Assembly: GCA_009692065.1 (NCBI GenBank)
Contig: SHZY01000003.1
Location: 1-64,000, forward strand
Direction: 5' to 3'
DNA: 64,000 nucleotides
Origin: Gemmataceae bacterium
Lineage (GTDB): Bacteria > Planctomycetota > Planctomycetia > Gemmatales > Gemmataceae
Shown here: one piece after another, positions 57,907 through 64,000 of the stretch
Position numbering within the stretch: position 1 is the stretch's first letter
Layout of the letters: the number at the start of each line of letters is the position of its first letter
Translations under genes and position numbers: made by a program
Notes under the pieces: generated by a model
Database searches by the model: none
Seen by the model: the letters and a program-made list of their open reading frames with translations, nothing else
What the model was told of the DNA's origin: nothing

Positions 57907-58953
57907 ATGATGCACAACCAACGAACGACGCACGGCGCGCGGCCCGCATTCACCCTCGTGGAGCTCCTCGTGGTGATCGCCATCATCGCGGTGCTGGTGG
58001 GCCTGGGGGCGTGGGGCGCCTTCGCGGCCATCGGCGTCCGCCAGCGCAACACCACGCAGGGGACGATCCAGGTCGTCCAAAAGCTGCTGGCCGACCGCTG
58101 GAGCAAGGTGATCGCCGACGCCAAGAAGGAAGATATGTCGCCGGCGATGTACCCGAATATCTACTACCTCTCCGGTTATCCGACATATGATCCGCGCGGC
58201 GAGCGAGCCCGCATTATCTTGATCAAGGTCCGTCTGGCCGAGGCGTTTCCGCAAAGTTATGCCGAGATATACCCCGCCAGCATGAATCCCAATTCGATCG
58301 TGAACATCTATCTGCCGGCCGCTCGGCGCAAGCCGCACTTCGCCAGGTACCAGTCGCTAATTTTCCCCGCGGCTCCCGGCACCAGTCCCGTGCCGGGAAC
58401 GCCGGGCGAGTCGGCTGCGTGTTTGCTGATGGCGCTCAAGACGCTCAGCGGCGACGGAATGGGCGTGCAGGATCAACTGGGCTATGCGATCGCGACTTCC
58501 GACAATCCAAACAGCCAGGGCCCCGTCGCCGCCAACGGCATTCCTTGCTTCATCGACTCCTGGAGCAACCCGCTCGCCTTCCGCCGCTTTCCGTGGAACA
58601 ACAAGGACCTTCCTAAAGCGAATCCGGCGTGGCCTCACTGTCCGCAACTCCCGATTCCAATTCCGCCCTACTTCGACCCAATCGATGTCAACGGCGCTCT
58701 CCTGAACAAGAACTGGTACAACTTTGCGCAGGCTGGTTCGCCGCCCACGTTGCGCCAAATTTATGAGAGCCAGTTTCACGCGATTGGTCCTGCCCCTGTC
58801 GCCCCCAAGGTGACACCGGCATGGTCCCATTACGTCATTCCCGTCATTGCCTCGGCCGGCAAGGACGGCATCCTCGATCTCGGCGCGGACCTCTCCGCCA
58901 TCGGCCCGGGCGAGGCCGACAACATTTACAGCTTCCAACTGCGAGGGGATTGA
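57907..58953 (+). CDS. Prepilin-type protein
   Basis: ARPAFTLVELLVVIAIIAVLVGLGAWGAF. Confidence 0.92.
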   Translation: MMHNQRTTHGARPAFTLVELLVVIAIIAVLVGLGAWGAFAAIGVRQRNTTQGTIQVVQKLLADRWSKVIADAKKEDMSPAMYPNIYYLSGYPTYDPRGERARIILIKVRLAEAFPQSYAEIYPASMNPNSIVNIYLPAARRKPHFARYQSLIFPAAPGTSPVPGTPGESAACLLMALKTLSGDGMGVQDQLGYAIATSDNPNSQGPVAANGIPCFIDSWSNPLAFRRFPWNNKDLPKANPAWPHCPQLPIPIPPYFDPIDVNGALLNKNWYNFAQAGSPPTLRQIYESQFHAIGPAPVAPKVTPAWSHYVIPVIASAGKDGILDLGADLSAIGPGEADNIYSFQLRGD

Positions 58954-58954
58954 T

Positions 58955-60043
58955 ATGCACGTACCCAAGCAATCCCGTGCCGGCTTCACTCTGATCGAGT
59001 TGCTGGTCGTCATCGCGCTGATCGCGGTGCTGGCGGGGCTGACCATCGCGTTCCTGCCCGGCGCTGCGTCGTCGGCGCGTGAAAGCCGTGCCGCCGGCAT
59101 CTTGCAAGGCGCTCTCAACATCGCCAAGCAGCGCGCCCTGCGCGATCAGGGCCCGCGCGGCGTGCGGATTACCTACACCAATGCCAGCCTGTCGATCTCG
59201 CCGCCGAACTTGCCGGCGTGGAACAACGGCCAAGCCTACGCCCCGATGGACGGCGTCATCTACAACAACCTGAGCTTTATTTGCATGCAGGCCAACACCA
59301 ACGTCCCTCCGAACTACACTCCGCCTGGGGCGCCGGCCGACTCGGCAGTCTGGGTCCTGTGGCGAGTGGCTACCGAATTTCAGTACCTCGAAGCGCCCGA
59401 GCACTTCACCGGCGGCCTCATCAGCACGATCACGCCTGCTAATGACACGCTCCGGGTTGACTTCGGCCCCACAACCGGCGATCTGGTGAATGGCTACTAC
59501 TCGTTAGTGCCACCAATCTTGAACCCCGCAGAGACTCTGCTCTGGGCGGTGCAGCCGGGCGATTTTCTGGAAGTGCTGGGCACCGGCATGATGCATCAGA
59601 TCGTGGGCTTGGTCGATCCGTGGACGTTTGTCATTACGCCGCCGCTGCCGAGCGCCATCCTGCCGAACCCGATCACTGGAGTGGGAACCCCGAACTATCG
59701 AATCGTGCGTGCCCCGCGGCCGGTGGGGGACGAGAAGCTGTCGCTGCCGTCTGACACGATCGTCGATTTCGTCACCAACTATGCTTTTGGCAATCCGCTG
59801 CCGCTGATGGACGTGGCGGGCGTGGGTTATCTGGATGTGGTGTTCGGGCCATCGGGCGCTGTCATCACGCGCGGCGTGGCGACGCCGAACGTCCACCTGT
59901 GGGTCCGCTCCCCCGATGCAGGCGGCCCGACGAACTTTTACAAGGGCGACCCGACGATCGTGTCGATCTTCACGCGCACCGGTTTCGTCGGCGCGTATTC
60001 GCCGGACCAGCCGCCCCTGAGCCCGTATATGGCGATCCGGTAA
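58955..60043 (+). CDS. Prepilin-type protein
   Basis: SRAGFTLIELLVVIALIAVLAGLTIAFL; ATG 58955. Confidence 0.92.
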   Translation: MHVPKQSRAGFTLIELLVVIALIAVLAGLTIAFLPGAASSARESRAAGILQGALNIAKQRALRDQGPRGVRITYTNASLSISPPNLPAWNNGQAYAPMDGVIYNNLSFICMQANTNVPPNYTPPGAPADSAVWVLWRVATEFQYLEAPEHFTGGLISTITPANDTLRVDFGPTTGDLVNGYYSLVPPILNPAETLLWAVQPGDFLEVLGTGMMHQIVGLVDPWTFVITPPLPSAILPNPITGVGTPNYRIVRAPRPVGDEKLSLPSDTIVDFVTNYAFGNPLPLMDVAGVGYLDVVFGPSGAVITRGVATPNVHLWVRSPDAGGPTNFYKGDPTIVSIFTRTGFVGAYSPDQPPLSPYMAIR

Positions 60044-60045
60044 TT

Positions 60046-60117
60046 GTTTAGCCCTGCCTCGCAGAGGCGGGCGGACCTAAGGCCACGCCCGCCCGCCTCT
60101 GCGAGGCGGGGCTAAAC
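60046..60117. repeat. 29-bp inverted repeat GTTTAGCCC...GGGGCTAAAC
   Basis: gtttagccctgcctcgcagaggcgggcgg / ccgcccgcctctgcgaggcggggctaaac, one mismatch, 3 nt after the stop at 60043. Confidence 0.95.
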
Positions 60118-60133
60118 CAAGAGGAGTCATTCC

Positions 60134-61240
60134 ATGCCACGACGTTCCGGTGTCACCCTGGTGGAAGTTCTGGTGGCCATCTTCATCATGGGCATCGGCC
60201 TCATCGCGTTGTTGACCCTCTTTCCCTTGGGCATCCTGCGCATGGCCCAGGGCATTCGCGACGCCCGCACCGCGGAGTCCGCCTACAACGCCGACAAAAT
60301 CGCGATCATGCAGGATGTGCGCAACGATTTCATGGTGATCACCGATGGTGTGCTTCCGGACTTGTTCGCGAATCCCGGTATCTTCGATCCCGTTTCCGGG
60401 CTCCCCATCTGGACGGCCGATCCTTACGGAGAAAGCTACCCAATCTTTGTGGACCCGGTCGGCTGGTTTGCGGCTGTGAACTCGGATTGGGTCGGCGGCC
60501 CAGGCTATCAAGGCGTATTGCGCAGGCGCTCGGTTCAGTTTGTAGAAAACTACGGAATTGCCAATCGTGATCGAAACATCCGCCAGTTCTTCACGCTGCC
60601 CGACGAGTTCGCCTTCGAAGCCACCACCGATTTCATGCCTCCCTTCGCGCCGCCGGCGCCCCCGGCTACGCCGCAACGCTCCGGCGCCGCGGTATTGCGC
60701 AGCCAACGCGGCTATTCCTGGGCGTATTTGCTCAGAAGGCCGCAAACCAGCGATCGCTCCATCGTCGATTGCACGGTCGTGGTCTTCGACCGCCGCCCGA
60801 TGGCCCTAAAAACGTCGCAGTCACTGCAAGAATACGTCTACCCGAACATGGCATTTTTCAATCCGGACAACAACACGATCACCATCGAGTACACGTCGCC
60901 GACCGTCATCCCGCCGCCGGTGCGGCCCGGCGATTGGTTGCTCGACACGACCTGGTACGCCACCGGCCCGACCACCGGCTCCGCCAGCGCGTTCTTCTAC
61001 CGTGTCGTGGCGAGCGAAGATTTCGTCGATACCGCCGTCGTGCCGAACCGCAGGTTTACCCGCTATGAAATGCAGAACCCGATTCGCGGTCCTGCAGCGG
61101 CGCCGATTGCTCCCGGCGTCGGCAAGTATCCCGTCGTTGTGGACCCCCTGAACCCGCTCGGCTTCGTTTTCAACGGCACCATTGTGGTCATGGACGGCGT
61201 CGCGGAAGTTTACGAAAAAGGCCCAGCACGCTTGCCCTGA
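60134..61240 (+). CDS. Prepilin-like protein (PilV-type)
   Basis: MPRRSGVTLVEVLVAIFIMGIGLIALLTLFPLG. Confidence 0.9.
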   Translation: MPRRSGVTLVEVLVAIFIMGIGLIALLTLFPLGILRMAQGIRDARTAESAYNADKIAIMQDVRNDFMVITDGVLPDLFANPGIFDPVSGLPIWTADPYGESYPIFVDPVGWFAAVNSDWVGGPGYQGVLRRRSVQFVENYGIANRDRNIRQFFTLPDEFAFEATTDFMPPFAPPAPPATPQRSGAAVLRSQRGYSWAYLLRRPQTSDRSIVDCTVVVFDRRPMALKTSQSLQEYVYPNMAFFNPDNNTITIEYTSPTVIPPPVRPGDWLLDTTWYATGPTTGSASAFFYRVVASEDFVDTAVVPNRRFTRYEMQNPIRGPAAAPIAPGVGKYPVVVDPLNPLGFVFNGTIVVMDGVAEVYEKGPARLP

Positions 61241-61320
61241 AGGATACCCGCTCCGCGTTTAGCGCCCACATTGCCTGTCGCGTGCGCGCATCGCAGGCAG
61301 CAACCACGAGGAATCCCAAG

Positions 61321-62538
61321 ATGCAATCCCGCACACGCGCCGGCTTCACGCTGATCGAAATGATGGTTGCCATGGCGCTGACGCTTTTCATCATGGTGAT
61401 CCTGTCGCAAGCGTTCATCCTCTCGCTGGAAGCCTTCAGTCAGCTCAAGGGGATCGGTGACATGCAGATCAATCTGCGCGCCGCCGAGAACATGCTGCGG
61501 AACGACCTGGGCCAGGACCATTTCGAAGGCAAGCGCCGCCTGAGTGACCTGACGTTGACGGGCGGCCCGCAAATCGTCGCGCGGCCGCCGCAGGAAGGAT
61601 TTTTTGCCGTGGCGCGCTATTCTGCCTGCGACCTGACGGGAACGCCCGGCTTCCCTTATGTTTATGAAGGCCCCGACGTCAACGGCATGGGATCCTTCCT
61701 CGCGTTCAATCATGTGCTTTACATGACGGTGAAACGCAAGGGGAACCAGCAAGAGAACTATTTCAATGCCTCGCTGGTCGAAACGTCGGCGGCGCCGGGA
61801 GTGCTGGGGCCATTTTTTGGCCCAGCGAGCCTCACGGTTTACAATGTAAGTCCGGCCAACCTTGCGACTTCAACGTTGAGCGTACCCTATAGGGGCGGTT
61901 CCTACGCCTTTTATGGCAGCCAGTGGTCCGAGGTTCTCTACTACTTGGTGCGCACCGGTAGCACCGAAGAGCCGAGCAATCCCACCAGCGTGCAGGGCAC
62001 GCCGACGTTTTCGCTGATCCGCGCACAGTTTGTGATGGTGCCGAACGGAACCAACGTGAGCGACCTCTATGCGACGCCGGCCTACACGAGCGGCCAAATC
62101 TCCACACTCAGCCAAACGACCTTCCAGGGCATGTCGTGCAATCCGGTTACGTCGGGCGGTGTCACGTCGCTCAAGTTTTTTTCCCCGGCGGACGCCGCCA
62201 CCCAGGGCGCGCCGCAGCGTGTCATCCCAGATCTCACCAGGTTTGTGCCGGGCTGGGTGGATCCACCGGGGCCAGGCCGCCTGATCAACTCAGTCTTTGG
62301 AGTCCGCGAAACCCTGGTGCTCCCGAACGTCGTTTCGTTCCAGGTGCAAGTCATGCCGCTCGGCAGCTGGGCCTTCGACGACATGCAGCCCCTGGCGCCT
62401 GCTTCGATCAGTGCGCCTTATCTGTATGACACGGCGATGACGCCCAGCAGCGGCCTCAAAGGCATCCGCGTCACCTTGCGAGTCTGGGACAACAAGACGC
62501 GGCAGACCCGCCAGGCGTCAGTGGTGCAGGATTTGTAA
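61321..62538 (+). CDS. Prepilin-like protein (PilW-type)
   Basis: RTRAGFTLIEMMVAMALTLFIMVILSQAF; start at ATG 61321. Confidence 0.9.
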   Translation: MQSRTRAGFTLIEMMVAMALTLFIMVILSQAFILSLEAFSQLKGIGDMQINLRAAENMLRNDLGQDHFEGKRRLSDLTLTGGPQIVARPPQEGFFAVARYSACDLTGTPGFPYVYEGPDVNGMGSFLAFNHVLYMTVKRKGNQQENYFNASLVETSAAPGVLGPFFGPASLTVYNVSPANLATSTLSVPYRGGSYAFYGSQWSEVLYYLVRTGSTEEPSNPTSVQGTPTFSLIRAQFVMVPNGTNVSDLYATPAYTSGQISTLSQTTFQGMSCNPVTSGGVTSLKFFSPADAATQGAPQRVIPDLTRFVPGWVDPPGPGRLINSVFGVRETLVLPNVVSFQVQVMPLGSWAFDDMQPLAPASISAPYLYDTAMTPSSGLKGIRVTLRVWDNKTRQTRQASVVQDL

Positions 62539-62655
62539 GCGATTACTTAGTTGTGGCATGGTCAGGAAACCGTGCCGCAACGAGCACACCGGGCCACAAC
62601 GGGCACTGCCGCCCCAGCTCGCCAGAAGCGAGCGGTTCAACAGGGAGTCCATACA

Positions 62656-64000
62656 ATGCGTCACCTATCAGCCAATTCTCGCGACGTGCGCCGCCCCGGC
62701 ATGGTGCTCCTGGTCGTCATGGCACTCCTGGCGCTCTTCTCCAGCGTGGCGCTGGGCTTCGTCTTCTACGCTGATGCCGAGGCCGTTGCCGCCAGGGCCA
62801 ATAACGAGTCGATGGCCAAGGACCAGCCCGACATCGACACGGAGCTGCTCGCCGCGTACTTTCTCAACCAGCTCATGTACCCGACGGACAACATCTATTC
62901 GGCCATGCGCGGTTGGGACCTGGCCCGGTCGATGCATGGCTACAATCCGACCACGCTGAACTACACGCCCTACAACGGCACGGGCCGCATCAGCTTGATG
63001 TACCCGGACATCACCTTCCCCGTCGATAATTTCACGATGGTGAATTACACGACGTACTGGGACCGGACCTCGGCCAGCCCCGGCGTGAATTTCGTACGCA
63101 CGCCGGAATACACGGACAAGGTGCCGTTTCTGCCGGCCGGTGGGCCGCCGTCGCCGACCCATCTGGCAGCCGGTGGGCCAACCTACCGCTACGTCGGCGG
63201 CTCGAACCCGCCGTGGACTGCCTATGACACGAACAGCCTGTTCCTGGCGGAGATGACCGCGGATGGGTACGTTCGGCGGCCTTCCTTCATCCGTCCTTGG
63301 ATGCAAGGCAACATCCCGGGTTCCGACGCCAATAAATACATGTCGCTTCGCCCCGATGTCGGCTGGCACCCCGCCTTCGTCACGCCGGACAACGAATTTG
63401 TCCCCGGACCCGTGCCGGGAACGGGCTACCACCTAGATGTACGCAATAACGACGCCGGCCGCGGCGCGCTGATCAACGGCGTCCCCTACCAGAACGACAG
63501 CACCTTGATGGACCTCGGCTTCCCCGTGAAGACCGCCCCGAATGGCCGACGCTTCAAGCCGCTTTTCGCGCCGCTGATCGTGGACCTGAGCAACCGCCTG
63601 CACCTGTGGGCGCACCACAACCGCATCGGCGCCGGCGCTGCGCACGTCTCCAATCAGGGCCTGGGAGCGCCGGAAGTCAACCTCGGCAAGCTGCCCGGCG
63701 CAGTTGCAGCCGAGTTGCAAGCGCTGCTCAATCTGCGTTACGGCGGCGTCGTCGGCGGACCTGGCTCGTTGCCGGCGGGATCGCCGACACGCTTTCCGAA
63801 CGCTGCCAACGTCTCCTGGTTCGCCAATCTCGACGCCGATGGCCGCAATTCCGCTACCGGTGGCTATAGCAACAGGCCGCTCACTGCCTGGGCGATCGTC
63901 GTCGGCATGAGTCTCGTCATCGACGCGGGCAGCGCCAGCCAGGAAACCGTCGGCGTGACCGGGGTAGGCCCAGGCAACACCTTCACCGCGAATTTCGCCA
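62656..64000 (+). CDS. PilX-like pilus-associated protein, truncated by window edge
   Basis: MRHLSANSRDVRRPGMVLLVVMALLALFSSVALGFVFYADAEAVAAR...; open to 64000. Confidence 0.75.
   Translation, partial: MRHLSANSRDVRRPGMVLLVVMALLALFSSVALGFVFYADAEAVAARANNESMAKDQPDIDTELLAAYFLNQLMYPTDNIYSAMRGWDLARSMHGYNPTTLNYTPYNGTGRISLMYPDITFPVDNFTMVNYTTYWDRTSASPGVNFVRTPEYTDKVPFLPAGGPPSPTHLAAGGPTYRYVGGSNPPWTAYDTNSLFLAEMTADGYVRRPSFIRPWMQGNIPGSDANKYMSLRPDVGWHPAFVTPDNEFVPGPVPGTGYHLDVRNNDAGRGALINGVPYQNDSTLMDLGFPVKTAPNGRRFKPLFAPLIVDLSNRLHLWAHHNRIGAGAAHVSNQGLGAPEVNLGKLPGAVAAELQALLNLRYGGVVGGPGSLPAGSPTRFPNAANVSWFANLDADGRNSATGGYSNRPLTAWAIVVGMSLVIDAGSASQETVGVTGVGPGNTFTANFA

Noticed and set aside
1-64000. tRNA or rRNA genes
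   Set aside because: None recognised by eye; a tRNAscan-SE/Infernal run would be needed to exclude them.

Overview
The window is a GC-rich bacterial chromosome segment, most likely a Gemmataceae-like planctomycete: it carries DUF1501, PSCyt/PSD1 and WD40-cytochrome proteins, YXWGXW proteins and IS200-like transposases typical of that group. All calls come from reading the sequence; no searches were run. Coding content: a sugar-1-P transferase, obgE, coaX, an MnmE-like GTPase, bacterioferritin, a Zn/Mn ABC transporter (one permease fused to a DtxR/MntR-like C-terminus), planctomycete cytochrome/DUF1501 genes, a pair of M16 peptidases, an aldo/keto reductase, CBS proteins, a UvrD/PcrA helicase, cimA, valS, a GGDEF response regulator, rsmH, a YjhG-type dehydratase, acs, and a type IV pilus/T2SS-like block (two PilB/GspE, PilT, PilC/GspF, six prepilin-like ORFs). 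Main observations: (1) upstream of cimA, a parS-like 16-mer, a near-consensus sigma70 promoter, an apparently leaderless 34-codon Val/Ile/Leu-rich leader ORF, and a terminator whose 5' arm can instead pair with the end of the leader ORF. This looks like a complete branched-chain amino-acid attenuator. (2) A dense population of intergenic palindromes, many with a shared TAGC...GCTA terminus, placed just after stop codons. (3) Two IS200/RAYT-type Y1 transposases nested in palindromes, one with an apparent transposase-less fold-back relative at 5.1 kb. (4) A 69-bp palindrome sitting in frame inside valS, and other palindromes forming gene ends. Three apparent frameshifts near short repeats or homopolymers mean sequence error must be excluded.
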